This document shows, in pieces, positions 1 to 8,392 of a DNA stretch of 64,000 nt. The notes beneath the pieces were generated by a model that worked only from the letters and a program-made list of their open reading frames with translations, had not been told where the DNA came from and searched no databases. The DNA lies in the NCBI RefSeq assembly GCF_003149085.1, contig NZ_QGDT01000008.1:124001-188000 (forward strand), written 5' to 3'. This DNA comes from Dyadobacter jejuensis. GTDB lineage: Bacteria > Bacteroidota > Bacteroidia > Cytophagales > Spirosomataceae. A program made the translations under genes and the position numbers. The first letter of the stretch is position 1; every line of letters begins with the position of its first letter.

Positions 1-1203
1 CAAGTAAGAATAATAACCTTTGGTGGACGTGTTGCTCTTGGACACCAAGGTTTGAGATTGCCAGCGATCCGATAGTTTATAGTCCATCTCTACCCGATAA
101 TTTTGGGTAGGATTCTTGAGCGACAGATCGTTGCTAGTAAAGGACAATTTATTATTATAGCCCAATTCTTCCAGATTTTTCGCCTTGGTTGGAGCCGCCC
201 GGTTTAAGAACAAGAACATCGGGTTGGTCTGTTCGGCCTGGGTGATTTCGCCATAAAAGGAAAACGACAGCCTATTATTGACCTGATAAGATAAGGATGG
301 AGCGATAAAGAACGACTTTCGAAATCCGGCATCCTGAAAGCTCTGTTGCGTGGCATATGAGGTATTGAGCCTAAAGTATATTTGCTTCTCCTTGCTCAGA
401 GGGGTGTTAAAATCCGCCGTAAGTTGATTGAGGCCATAAGACCCCGTCGTAAAAGACAAAGCTCCACCGGTTCCGATGTACGGTTTTTTGGTCACTACAT
501 TAATAAGTCCTCCATAAGCACTTACTGCATTCCCAAACAGGGTGGCAGAAGGCCCCTTCAATACTTCTATTCGCTCTATGTTTGCAGGGTTGATGGTCCC
601 ATTGGTAAGTCCCGGAAGGCCATTGACGAGCTTAGGCTGAACTGAAAACCCTCGAAGCGTAAAATATCCCGCTCCATCACCCCCTCTACCCGTACTCGTC
701 CACAGGTTATCCACTCCCGCAGCGTTTTTTAGGGCATCGTCAAAATTGGTCACTATTTGCGATTGCAATAGGTAATTGGTAATGGTGCTATATACCTGCG
801 TATTTTCAAAATCCCGAATGGGGAGTTTGGAAACATAGGCCGTTTCATTTCTTGAAAACTTATTATCCCTTTCACCGGAAACTACAACCTCCCTCAGGAT
901 CTCATCCCCTTCAAAAAGTATAATTCCCTTGAGGTCCACACTCCCTTTTATAGCCTGAAAAGGAAGTTCCTTGGTTTTAAATCCTACCGAGCTAACCAGC
1001 AACACGTGCTCTCCTTCCGGTACACCCGACAACTCAAAATACCCCTTCTCATCGGACTGGGTACCGATTTCATGGTTCTTAATCATCACCGATACACCCA
1101 CCAAAGCGTTTTGGGCGTTATCAGTAATCACTCCTTTCACCTTCTGCGCCTGGGCATAACACCCCATGGAGAAGAATAGTATAAAAGCTACAAAATGCTT
1201 CAT
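1..1203 (-). CDS. TonB-dependent siderophore-type receptor, N-terminal part (cut by window edge)
   Basis: The first 401 codons of an outer-membrane receptor that would import a ferric chelate or similar ligand using TonB energy; the barrel continues beyond base 1. The product starts MKHFVAFILFFSMGCYAQ, a signal peptide ending near an AQAQ site. A carboxypeptidase-regulatory-like domain follows (about residues 23-100, with VKGVITDNAQNALVGVSV). The plug domain contains YFTLRGFSVQPKLVNGLPG and NIERIEVLKGPSATLFG, the RGF and VLKGP signatures of the siderophore (FhuE/FepA-like) subfamily rather than the SusC group, which would show DPLYVVDG. The start is the only ATG that keeps the signal peptide, and a strong promoter lies 39 bases upstream. 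The ligand cannot be told from this part. Confidence 0.9.
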   Translation of the reverse strand, partial: MKHFVAFILFFSMGCYAQAQKVKGVITDNAQNALVGVSVMIKNHEIGTQSDEKGYFELSGVPEGEHVLLVSSVGFKTKELPFQAIKGSVDLKGIILFEGDEILREVVVSGERDNKFSRNETAYVSKLPIRDFENTQVYSTITNYLLQSQIVTNFDDALKNAAGVDNLWTSTGRGGDGAGYFTLRGFSVQPKLVNGLPGLTNGTINPANIERIEVLKGPSATLFGNAVSAYGGLINVVTKKPYIGTGGALSFTTGSYGLNQLTADFNTPLSKEKQIYFRLNTSYATQQSFQDAGFRKSFFIAPSLSYQVNNRLSFSFYGEITQAEQTNPMFLFLNRAAPTKAKNLEELGYNNKLSFTSNDLSLKNPTQNYRVEMDYKLSDRWQSQTLVSKSNTSTKGYYSYL

Positions 1204-1241
1204 TGTATTTATTTAGACTGATTATATATTGAACACGCCAG

Positions 1242-1272
1242 CAAAAGTACAAGAAAAGCATAGCCCTCCAAA
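1242..1272 (-). promoter_or_regulatory. Bacteroidota promoter of the TonB receptor gene
   Basis: On the minus strand a -7 element TACTTTTG (1242-1249) lies 19 bp from a TTTTG -33 element (1269-1272 and beyond). This matches the Bacteroidota housekeeping consensus TTTG / TAnnTTTG at its usual spacing. The leader would be about 35 bases. I see no clear Fur-type palindrome. Confidence 0.7.
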
Positions 1273-1413
1273 ACTATTTAGAATTATTCTTATTAAATTT
1301 TAATGAACTAAAAAACGGGAGCAGAAAGTGATCAATTCCGCTCAATAAAAGACGGCCCCTAGCTTATTCACCAAGAAACAGCAGTATTCCTACCCATGGG
1401 ACATAAGTTAGGG

Positions 1414-2376
1414 TTATGATTCAAAAAACTTATAAGCGTGGAGTTCGGACCAATAGACATCGTCGACGATGCGAGCCGGGCGAAAGCCACAATGCCCTCC
1501 CTGAGCCGGGCTTTGGAAGGATATATGCGGATTGGCCGTCAAAGTAGGCACTGGTATGCTACCAATAGGAACGATGGGGTCGTTATGAGCATTAACTACC
1601 AAAGTAGGTATGGCTATTTCGCTCACGAAATGCATGGAACTACAGCTGGTATAATAATGGTCAGCCCCATTGAAACCATGAATCGGAGCCGTAAAAAGGT
1701 GGTCGAAGTCGTAGAGCGTCTTTACACGTTCGTAGGCATTCAGGTCTATCTCTCTAGGAAACAAGCGTGCTTTCTCATAAACCTTCGGTTTTAGTGTCTT
1801 CAGGAAACGGTACATATATATTTTATTGCGAGGGGCTATCATAGCCAAGCTACAAGCCTTAAGGTCGAGTGGGGCACTATATACCAGTGCTTTCTCGATA
1901 TGCGGGTCCAGGTTCCGTCCCTTTTCTCCCAAATACTTCAGGGTAAGGTTCCCTCCTAGGCTAAAGCCCATCAGCCCTATGCGCTTATAGCCTTGGGCGA
2001 GGGCGTGGTTCACCACCAGATCGAGGTCGTCGGTGGCACCACTGTGATAGAAGCGATAGGTATGGTTCATCTCTCCACTACAGCTGCGAAAGTTCCAGGC
2101 GAGGGCATCCCAACCCTGTTGATTCAAAAATTTGATCATCCCCAACATATATTGGCTAGAACTACTTCCTTCGAGCCCATGCGATAGGATTATTAAGGGA
2201 GGCTGAGATCCTTCCTCTGGGAGTTGGGCCAGGGACCAATCCAAGTCTAGGAAGTCGGAATCTGGGGTATTAATGCGCTCACGGCGATAATTGACGCCTT
2301 CAACTTTACGAAACAAAGAGGGGAAAATACTCTGAAAATGTCCGTTAGGAAGCCAATAAGGTGGTATGTAATCCAT
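1414..2376 (-). CDS. YheT-family alpha/beta hydrolase
   Basis: A 320-residue cytosolic alpha/beta-fold hydrolase of the YheT/ABHD1-3 family, probably an esterase; no natural substrate is established for the bacterial members. The family N-terminus PYWLPNGHFQSIFPSLFRK (residues 6-24) and the oxyanion-side motif SHGLEGSSSSQY (65-76) are present. The catalytic triad can be placed at Ser139 (GFSLGG), Asp266 (HNDP) and His295 (GGHCGF). The length is normal and there is no signal peptide. The gene stands alone, with 210 bases before the TonB receptor gene and 254 bases before the divergent cold-shock gene. Confidence 0.88.
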   Translation of the reverse strand: MDYIPPYWLPNGHFQSIFPSLFRKVEGVNYRRERINTPDSDFLDLDWSLAQLPEEGSQPPLIILSHGLEGSSSSQYMLGMIKFLNQQGWDALAWNFRSCSGEMNHTYRFYHSGATDDLDLVVNHALAQGYKRIGLMGFSLGGNLTLKYLGEKGRNLDPHIEKALVYSAPLDLKACSLAMIAPRNKIYMYRFLKTLKPKVYEKARLFPREIDLNAYERVKTLYDFDHLFTAPIHGFNGADHYYTSCSSMHFVSEIAIPTLVVNAHNDPIVPIGSIPVPTLTANPHISFQSPAQGGHCGFRPARIVDDVYWSELHAYKFFES

Positions 2377-2571
2377 ATTTTAAATTCAAGAAAGGCTGCT
2401 TACTTCACTTTTCTGTATCCAATATCAAAGTAAACAGTTACAAAACCGAACACCTTTCACTTAGAAAACGATATATAATTTTACACAGAACGGCAGCCCC
2501 TTTACTTGATAAAGTACTGTTTTTGAAATGAATACAAAATAGCAAATATTACAGTCATTTTAAAAAAGAAA

Positions 2572-2602
2572 CTTGTAATTCCGTAAAATCTGCATAAATT
2601 TG
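2572..2602 (+). promoter_or_regulatory. Promoter of the cold-shock gene
   Basis: The -33 element CTTG (2572-2575) is followed after 19 bp by TAAATTTG (2595-2602), an exact TAnnTTTG -7 element. Transcription would start about 2608, giving a leader near 23 bases, far shorter than the cold-sensing leader of E. coli cspA. Confidence 0.7.
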
Positions 2603-2630
2603 ATTTTCAATACTTATAAGAACAATACTA

Positions 2631-2822
2631 ATGGCAGAAGGCACAGTTAAATTTTTCAATGATTCCAAAGGATTTGGATTCATCCAACCAGAAAATGGGG
2701 AAAAGGATATTTTTGTACACGTTTCAGGTCTTCAGGACGAGATTCGTGAGAACGACAAAGTATCTTACGACGTAGAAAATGGAAGAAAAGGTTTGAATGC
2801 AGTGAACGTTCGCGTGATCTAA
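2631..2822 (+). CDS. Cold-shock domain protein (CspA family)
   Basis: A 63-residue single cold-shock domain that binds single-stranded RNA and DNA and melts RNA structure. RNP1 is KGFGFI (residues 13-18) and RNP2 is DIFVHV (26-31); GTVKFFNDSKGFGFIQPE is the typical beta1-beta2 segment. The length is that of a minimal bacterial Csp. It has its own promoter and terminator, so it is monocistronic. Convergent across the terminator is a DbpA-type RNA helicase, so two RNA-remodelling genes sit side by side. A number suffix (A, B, C) cannot be assigned. Confidence 0.95.
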   Translation: MAEGTVKFFNDSKGFGFIQPENGEKDIFVHVSGLQDEIRENDKVSYDVENGRKGLNAVNVRVI

Positions 2823-2843
2823 TTTCAACTGACGGCATTTTTG

Positions 2844-2876
2844 AAAGCATCCCAGGATAATGGGGATGCTTTTTTT
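2844..2876 (+). terminator. Rho-independent terminator of the cold-shock gene
   Basis: Stem AAAGCATCCC (2844-2853) pairs with GGGATGCTTT (2863-2872) across a 9-base loop and runs into T2870-2876. It lies 22 bases after the stop codon. Confidence 0.85.
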
Positions 2877-2901
2877 GTGCCCTTACGCTTTATTGATAGT
2901 G

Positions 2902-4224
2902 CTAGCGTGCCACCTCGATCTTAAATTTCTTCCCTTTCATTTTCTGCACCCTAACCGCTACGAGCATCGCATCCACTTTATGCGACCTAATGGCCACGAA
3001 CGAAACGGTATCCTTTACTTCTATAAGGCCCAGGTCCTGCTTATCCAATTGCCCCTTCTGAATCAGGAAACCCACAATATCCATCTTATTGAGTTTATTT
3101 TTCTTTCCACCACTAATATAAACGGTGGTCCATTTGGATGAATCGGGCTGAACCGCCTGCCGGGGCAGTCTTAATATTTTGGGTTGACGAGGCAGATAGA
3201 TGGGTAAGGACTCATTCTCAGCCATTAATATATAGGCAGTTCCTTCGGTAAGCATGCGGGCCGTACGCCCATTGCGGTGGGTAAACTCATCGGCACGCAT
3301 TGGTAGTTCAAAATGAATCACATGCTTCACATCGGGAATATCCAGCCCCCTTGCCGCCAAATCGGTAGCCACCAAATACAGTACCGAACCATTTCGAAAA
3401 CGAATGAGGGTGCGCTCTCTATCCTCTTGCTCAAGCTTTCCGTGAAAAAAACCACTAACAATACCCTTACTGGCCAACATTTGGCTAATCCCTTCGACGG
3501 TATCGCGCTGATTACAAAATATAAGACAGGCTTCCTGCCCCAATACGCCTAATAAGCGAACAAGGGCATCCATTTTACCACCTTCGGGGGCCAGCACCTG
3601 CAAGAGTGTCAACCCGTCGGCATGGGTATTGTCGGACACAAAGTCCAACTCAACGGCACTTTTAAAACCCACGAAGCCAGGAACCTTGGCTCCAGCTGTA
3701 GCCGATACCAATATCTTTTTGCGCAGATTTCTAAGATTACGAACAATCTCCGTCATTTCTTCTTGAAAACCCATTTCAAGCGACTTATCGAATTCATCCA
3801 ACACCAAGGTGAGTATGCTTCGGTAAGAAAAGGTCTGTCGATGCATATGATCCAACAGCCGCCCAGGGGTTCCGATCAGCAAAGCGGGCGGCTCCGTAAG
3901 GCTTCGTATTTCGGTCTGCATATCATGGCCACCATAGCAGCAGGTTACCTTATAGCCCGTTTGCATATTGCGCCATACCTGCTCTATCTGCAGGGCAAGC
4001 TCACGGGTAGGTACTATCACCAATGCTTGTACTTGATCCACCGACGCATTGAGCAAAGGCAAGAGGGGAAGTAAAAAGGCAAGGGTTTTACCAGACCCAG
4101 TAGGTGACAGAAGCTTCACCTCATCGTGATCGGAGATGACCCTTAGGGCCTCTTCTTGCATGGTATTCAAGGCCGCTATATCGAGGGCCTTTAAGGTATT
4201 GGCTAGGTAAGTTTGTTCGGACAT
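2902..4224 (-). CDS. DEAD-box RNA helicase with DbpA-type RNA-binding domain
   Basis: A 440-residue ATP-dependent RNA helicase. Visible motifs are the Q motif around Gln23, motif I PTGSGKT (41-47), Ia PTRELALQI, Ib TPGR, motif II DEFD (143-146) in place of DEAD, motif III SAT, and motif VI HRNGRTARM. The last ~75 residues (YISGGKKNKLNK through KGKKFKIEVAR) match the DbpA C-terminal domain (PF03880), which in E. coli and B. subtilis directs the helicase to hairpin 92 of 23S rRNA. A role in large-subunit assembly is therefore likely. I chose the ATG at 4224; a start 15 bases further upstream would lie inside the -7 promoter element. Confidence 0.9.
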   Translation of the reverse strand: MSEQTYLANTLKALDIAALNTMQEEALRVISDHDEVKLLSPTGSGKTLAFLLPLLPLLNASVDQVQALVIVPTRELALQIEQVWRNMQTGYKVTCCYGGHDMQTEIRSLTEPPALLIGTPGRLLDHMHRQTFSYRSILTLVLDEFDKSLEMGFQEEMTEIVRNLRNLRKKILVSATAGAKVPGFVGFKSAVELDFVSDNTHADGLTLLQVLAPEGGKMDALVRLLGVLGQEACLIFCNQRDTVEGISQMLASKGIVSGFFHGKLEQEDRERTLIRFRNGSVLYLVATDLAARGLDIPDVKHVIHFELPMRADEFTHRNGRTARMLTEGTAYILMAENESLPIYLPRQPKILRLPRQAVQPDSSKWTTVYISGGKKNKLNKMDIVGFLIQKGQLDKQDLGLIEVKDTVSFVAIRSHKVDAMLVAVRVQKMKGKKFKIEVAR

Positions 4225-4228
4225 GGCA

Positions 4229-4236
4229 CAAAGGTA
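4229..4236 (-). promoter_or_regulatory. -7 promoter element of the helicase gene, implying a leaderless mRNA
   Basis: The minus strand reads TACCTTTG, a perfect TAnnTTTG element, ending only 4 bases before the ATG at 4224. Transcription would begin at or within a few bases of that ATG. I see no good -33 element at the expected distance. Confidence 0.55.
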
Positions 4237-4268
4237 CATCCTTCGAACAGTAACACGCTATGCCGATG

Positions 4269-4306
4269 AAAAAAAACGGAGGAGGTTTTAAAAATTCACC
4301 TCCCCC
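4269..4306 (-). terminator. Rho-independent terminator of the aldo/keto reductase gene
   Basis: Read on the minus strand, GGGGGAGG pairs with CCTCCTCC (one G-U pair) across a 13-base loop and is followed by G and eight T (plus-strand A-run 4269-4276). It lies 25 bases past the stop at 4331. Confidence 0.75.
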
Positions 4307-4330
4307 GCTTCGTATGATCCTTAGGGCTCC

Positions 4331-5356
4331 TTACTGAGGCAAACGGTCGCGTCCCTGCCGGGCAAACATCCAGGTGGGATATTCCGTTTCCAAAGCACTC
4401 ACGGCGTCTAGTTTCTGCAAATCGTCAGCAGTTAACTTGAGCTTGGTAGCTGCAATATTATCGATGAGTTGATCGGGGTTTTTAGCACCGACAATCAGGC
4501 TCGTAACCGGCTTTTGATGCAACACCCAGGCCAGGGCAACTCGAGCTACCGACACACCATGAGCTTGGGCAATGGGCTCCATCACCTCCACAATATCATA
4601 GGCCCGTTCTTTGTTGATGGGTGGAAAGTCGAATTTGTCACGGCGGTTGTCTCCATTTGTTTCATTGCCACGGGTATATTTGCCCGACAGGAAGCCTCCT
4701 GCCAACGGGCTCCAAGGCATCAGGGCCAAGTTCTGGTCCTCCATCATCGGAATGAGTTCGCGTTCCAAGTCGCGCCCACCAATAGAATAATAATGTTGGC
4801 AAGCCACGAATTTGGTCCATCCGTTTTTATCGGCAATGCCATTGGCCTTCATAATCTGCCAGGCGGCATGGTTACTAATCCCTAAGTACCGCACCTTTCC
4901 AGACCTGACGATATCCTCGAGGCCCCGCATGGTCTCTTCGAGGGAGGTATAGGCATCGACGCCATGAATATAGAACAGGTCGATATGGTCGGTATCCAAG
5001 CGCTGAAGACTTTCGTTAACGGAGTCCATCAGGTGTAACCTAGAGAGGCCGATGCGGTTGGGCCCAGCGGACATTCGGCCCCGCGCTTTGGTGGCTATTA
5101 CTACCTCATTGCGCTTAATCCCCAAGTCCTTTAAGGCCTTTCCCAGAATAACTTCCGACTGACCGTAGGAATAAATATTGGCCGTATCGTAAAAATTAAT
5201 TCCGTGTTCCCAGGCCGTTTTTACGAGGGCCGTACCTTCTTCTTGCTGAAGCTTTCCTATAGCCTCCCAATAGCCCTCGCCACCGAAAGTCATGGTACCA
5301 AAGCAAAGCTCAGAAACCAACACACCTGTATTTCCCAAAAATTTGTATTCCATCAT
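4331..5356 (-). CDS. Aldo/keto reductase
   Basis: A 341-residue NADPH-dependent TIM-barrel oxidoreductase. The catalytic tetrad is Asp57, Tyr62, Lys90 and His131 (NFYDTANIYSYGQSE, ATKARG, IDLFYIHGVD). The family signature LGISNHAAWQ and the cofactor-binding LIVGAKNPDQLIDN near the C-terminus are present. It resembles the AKR11/YdhF-Tas-like clade of general carbonyl reductases; the substrate is not predictable. A second Met follows immediately and could be the true start. The orphan GroES-like gene is 39 bases upstream on the same strand, so the two may be cotranscribed. Confidence 0.9.
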   Translation of the reverse strand: MMEYKFLGNTGVLVSELCFGTMTFGGEGYWEAIGKLQQEEGTALVKTAWEHGINFYDTANIYSYGQSEVILGKALKDLGIKRNEVVIATKARGRMSAGPNRIGLSRLHLMDSVNESLQRLDTDHIDLFYIHGVDAYTSLEETMRGLEDIVRSGKVRYLGISNHAAWQIMKANGIADKNGWTKFVACQHYYSIGGRDLERELIPMMEDQNLALMPWSPLAGGFLSGKYTRGNETNGDNRRDKFDFPPINKERAYDIVEVMEPIAQAHGVSVARVALAWVLHQKPVTSLIVGAKNPDQLIDNIAATKLKLTADDLQKLDAVSALETEYPTWMFARQGRDRLPQ

Positions 5357-5395
5357 TTTGTTAATTTAAGGTTTAGAAAAAAGCATAAAAGGAAT

Positions 5396-5776
5396 TTATT
5401 CGAAGAGGTCTTCCGACCTTTCCAACAGTAAGATCGACGACTGCGGCACGATGACGTATTTTTGATCGTCGTACTCCAGCTCCACGGCGTTTCGTTGGAG
5501 GAAGATGGCCAAGTCACCCTCCTTAGCCTGAAGAGGCATATATTTCACCTTTTCCTCAGTCTCTTTCCATGGCTCATCTTCAGAAGCAGCAGGGATGGGA
5601 AAGCCCGGCCCTACCTTAATCACATAGCCACTCTGGACCTGTTCTTTTTCGGTGATGGTGGCGGGCAAATAAAGCCCACTCCTGGTTTTTTCATCGGGAT
5701 TTTTGGGACGTATCAGCACCCGGTCCCCTACCACAATGAGACTACGTAAGCGATTGTCTGACGTAACTTCGAACAT
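5396..5776 (-). CDS. GroES-like co-chaperone (extra copy, no groEL beside it)
   Basis: A 126-residue Cpn10-fold protein. VVGDRVLIRPKNPDEKTRSG (residues 15-34) is the GroES N-terminal signature around the mobile loop. Then come SGYVIKVGPG, an acidic-aromatic insert around 61-78, and GDLAIFLQRNAVELEYDDQKY, which matches the closing strands. At 126 residues it is longer than canonical GroES (about 97); the extra length is mainly the insert and a C-terminal tail. No groEL follows, so this is probably a second, diverged co-chaperone rather than the housekeeping groES; similar stand-alone copies are known in Bacteroidota. Its partner ring and clients are unknown. Confidence 0.82.
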   Translation of the reverse strand: MFEVTSDNRLRSLIVVGDRVLIRPKNPDEKTRSGLYLPATITEKEQVQSGYVIKVGPGFPIPAASEDEPWKETEEKVKYMPLQAKEGDLAIFLQRNAVELEYDDQKYVIVPQSSILLLERSEDLFE

Positions 5777-5870
5777 AATATAATTTATATTTTAAAACTA
5801 CAAGTTCATACGGATTCCGAAGGAACCATTATAACAAAGGTTTTTAAAAAATGTTTTCAAAAAAACCCGA

Positions 5871-7340
5871 CTAGAATTGGAAATAGATAAACTGATTATC
5901 GGTAACCACACCCAAAAAGTAGGTAAGAAAGGCAATTACTGAAAACAACAGGAAAAACTGTCCAGTATTTTTGGTGGGGATTTTCTCAAAATAATGCTCT
6001 TTCACCATCAAAAAGGCGACCAAAAATACACAAAAGAACATTTCAACCGAATTGTACGGCGTATGGATGGTATCGGACCAGGATAGGGTAGCTATTTTAT
6101 GTAGGATGGTAAAGGACCTACTCACTGGAGCCATATGATTCCGGAAGAACACCCAGGCAATCGTAACCAATCCAAATGTAACGAATACCCCTAGTAGATG
6201 GGTCAATCGATTTTTAGGCAGGCTCCAGCCCATCTTTTTCATCCACCGGTCTCTTAAGGAAGCACCTACCTGATAGCTACCATGCAAGGCTCCCCAGATC
6301 ACGTAGTTCCAGCTAGCTCCATGCCATAGGCCACTGACGAGGAACACAATAAATTGATTTCGGTACTTGTTGAGTTCCCCTTTCCTATTGCCTCCGAGTG
6401 GGATATAAAGATAATCCCTGAACCAAGTAGATAGGGAAATATGCCAGCGCCCCCAGAATTCGGATATAGAAGCCGACTCGTATGGAGAGCGGAAGTTGTC
6501 CATTAAGGTAAAGCCCATCACCCGGGCCGCTCCAATGGCGATATCGGAATAACCCGAAAAGTCGCAATAGATTTGAAAAGCGAAGAACATGGTGGCTATC
6601 AGCAGCGACAACCCATTTTGATCGGCCGGGTTGTCATACACATGGTTTACTACTTCGGCCAGTCGATCGGCAATTACCAGTTTCTTAAAGAACCCGAAGG
6701 CCATTTGCATCAATCCCGATTTTAACCTTTCGAAATCGTACTTAAAATAGCTATGAAATTGAAACAGCATATTTTGTGGCCTTTCGATAGGTCCGGCCAC
6801 CAGCTGGGGATAGAACATCACATATAAAGCATATACGCCAAAATGCCGTTCAGGTTTTTGATTGCCACGATATACCTCAATGGTGTAGCTCATGGCCTGA
6901 AAAGTGTGAAAAGACAACCCGATAGGTAGAATCACCCGGCCAGCTCCATCGACCATCCATTGAGCTAGCTCATGAGGCACCAGGCCCGTCAACGGAGGCA
7001 CGTAGGAGCGCAATCCTGCCATATGGAACAGGGCATTGAAGGAGTCGCCTAGGAAATCGTAATATTTAAAAAAAGCCAGAATACCGATATTGGAAATCAG
7101 ACTGAGAATCAGCAAGAGTTTTTTGTGTTTCTGTTCCTTAGCCTGACCGATCCAAATACCCGCAAAATAATCGATGATAATGGTTCCAAACAGAATCAGT
7201 ATGAACACTGGCTTAAAAACCATGTAGAAGTAACAACTGGCTGCCAATAGTAGGAACCAGCGTCCTCTCCATGACAAGCTAAAATAAGCCAGCGTAACGA
7301 CTATAAAAAAGACAAGAAATTGAATGGAATTAAATAACAT
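5871..7340 (-). CDS. MBOAT-family O-acyltransferase (AlgI-like)
   Basis: A 489-residue polytopic membrane protein that would move an acyl group across or within the inner membrane to a glycan or lipid. The family hallmarks are visible: PLGGNRKG (314-321), the conserved WGRWH (His300) and the catalytic-type GLWHGASWNYVIWG (His340). About 11-12 hydrophobic segments are spread along the chain. Bacterial AlgI-type MBOATs usually hand acyl groups to a periplasmic SGNH/AlgJ-like transferase, and none is encoded next to it. It ends a five-gene minus-strand cluster, 4 bases after the preceding glycosyltransferase gene, so its acceptor is probably the glycan or lipid made by that cluster. Confidence 0.9.
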   Translation of the reverse strand: MLFNSIQFLVFFIVVTLAYFSLSWRGRWFLLLAASCYFYMVFKPVFILILFGTIIIDYFAGIWIGQAKEQKHKKLLLILSLISNIGILAFFKYYDFLGDSFNALFHMAGLRSYVPPLTGLVPHELAQWMVDGAGRVILPIGLSFHTFQAMSYTIEVYRGNQKPERHFGVYALYVMFYPQLVAGPIERPQNMLFQFHSYFKYDFERLKSGLMQMAFGFFKKLVIADRLAEVVNHVYDNPADQNGLSLLIATMFFAFQIYCDFSGYSDIAIGAARVMGFTLMDNFRSPYESASISEFWGRWHISLSTWFRDYLYIPLGGNRKGELNKYRNQFIVFLVSGLWHGASWNYVIWGALHGSYQVGASLRDRWMKKMGWSLPKNRLTHLLGVFVTFGLVTIAWVFFRNHMAPVSRSFTILHKIATLSWSDTIHTPYNSVEMFFCVFLVAFLMVKEHYFEKIPTKNTGQFFLLFSVIAFLTYFLGVVTDNQFIYFQF

Positions 7341-7344
7341 TGGA

Positions 7345-8289
7345 TCAGATATACTCTCGATTTACAATTTCTTCTTTTACAATAAACAGGGGACGATTCT
7401 TGGACTGAAAGAAAATCCTTAGCACATATTCGCCAATGATACCTAGGGCCAGTAGCTGAACCCCACTGAAAAGGATTATCACAAAGAGCAAGGCAGTAAA
7501 CCCTTCAATGACCTGCGTAAAAAAGAGCTTTTTGGCCACGACGATTAGAAAATAGATCAAAGAAATCGTGATGGCTACGGCGCCCGTCTTACTCATAAAC
7601 TTAATGGGAAATTCACTAAAATTGAAGATCCCGTTATATGCCAACTGAAACAGCTGCTTAAAGCTATATTTGGATTCCCCCGCTGCCCGGGCATCTCTTT
7701 CGTACTCTAGGCCCACTTGTTTGAAGCCTATCCATGAGCGCATGCCCCTGAGGTATCGGCTCTCTTCAGGCATTTTGTTGAGCACGTCCACCACCCGGCG
7801 ACTTACCAGAGCGAAGTCCCCACTATCCAAAGGGATATCTACATAGGAGATAGAGCGTAAAATCCTGTAAAACCAATAATATCCCATCCGTTTCACCACC
7901 CCTTCTTTCCTTTTTTTCCGAACGGCATATACCACGTCGTTACCCTCTTGGAGGAGTCGATAAAAGTCCGGCAATAGTTCTGGTGGATCTTGTAGGTCCC
8001 CATCGATCACAAAGATGGCCTCTGTGCCACGGGCCGCGGCAATACCGGCCGTTAAGGCGAGTTGGTGGCCATGGTTACGGGACAGTAGTACCCCATGATA
8101 CCGGGAATCGGTGAGGGCTAGTTGTCGAATCCTGGAGGCCGTGTCGTCACCGCTACCATCGTCGATAAGCACTACTTCAATAGCCAGCGGACTCGTATCC
8201 ATTAAGGCATTGAGCCGTTGCACCAGCATCGGAAATGTTTCTGATTCATTATATAGTGGTGCGACAATTGATATTTGAGGTAAGTTCAA
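7345..8289 (-). CDS. Membrane-anchored family 2 glycosyltransferase (DPM1/GtrB-like)
   Basis: A 314-residue GT2 enzyme expected to charge undecaprenyl phosphate with a sugar on the cytosolic face. The GT-A fold starts at QISIVAPLYNESETFP; the metal-binding DxD is Asp96-Gly-Asp98 in VIDGDLQDPPE; two C-terminal transmembrane segments follow (about 233-252 and 265-290, ending GIIGEYVLRIF), the usual ArnC/GtrB/YkcC layout. The start codon is TTG; no ATG or GTG lies between it and the upstream in-frame stop. It sits 4 bases before the MBOAT gene and has its own candidate -7 element, so these two genes may form a sub-operon. Confidence 0.9.
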   Translation of the reverse strand: MNLPQISIVAPLYNESETFPMLVQRLNALMDTSPLAIEVVLIDDGSGDDTASRIRQLALTDSRYHGVLLSRNHGHQLALTAGIAAARGTEAIFVIDGDLQDPPELLPDFYRLLQEGNDVVYAVRKKRKEGVVKRMGYYWFYRILRSISYVDIPLDSGDFALVSRRVVDVLNKMPEESRYLRGMRSWIGFKQVGLEYERDARAAGESKYSFKQLFQLAYNGIFNFSEFPIKFMSKTGAVAITISLIYFLIVVAKKLFFTQVIEGFTALLFVIILFSGVQLLALGIIGEYVLRIFFQSKNRPLFIVKEEIVNREYI

Positions 8290-8323
8290 TCTAAAATAGT
8301 TATGTATATGTTAGCGATTTCGG

Positions 8324-8331
8324 CAAAAATA
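8324..8331 (-). promoter_or_regulatory. Candidate -7 element inside the glycan cluster
   Basis: The minus strand reads TATTTTTG, matching TAnnTTTG, 35 bases before the TTG start of the glycosyltransferase gene. No good -33 element is visible. Confidence 0.4.
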
Positions 8332-8392
8332 CAGTTTTCAAGGCATTAACGAAATTTATAGGATCGATATGCCTCCCGGTCGGGCTAGACTC

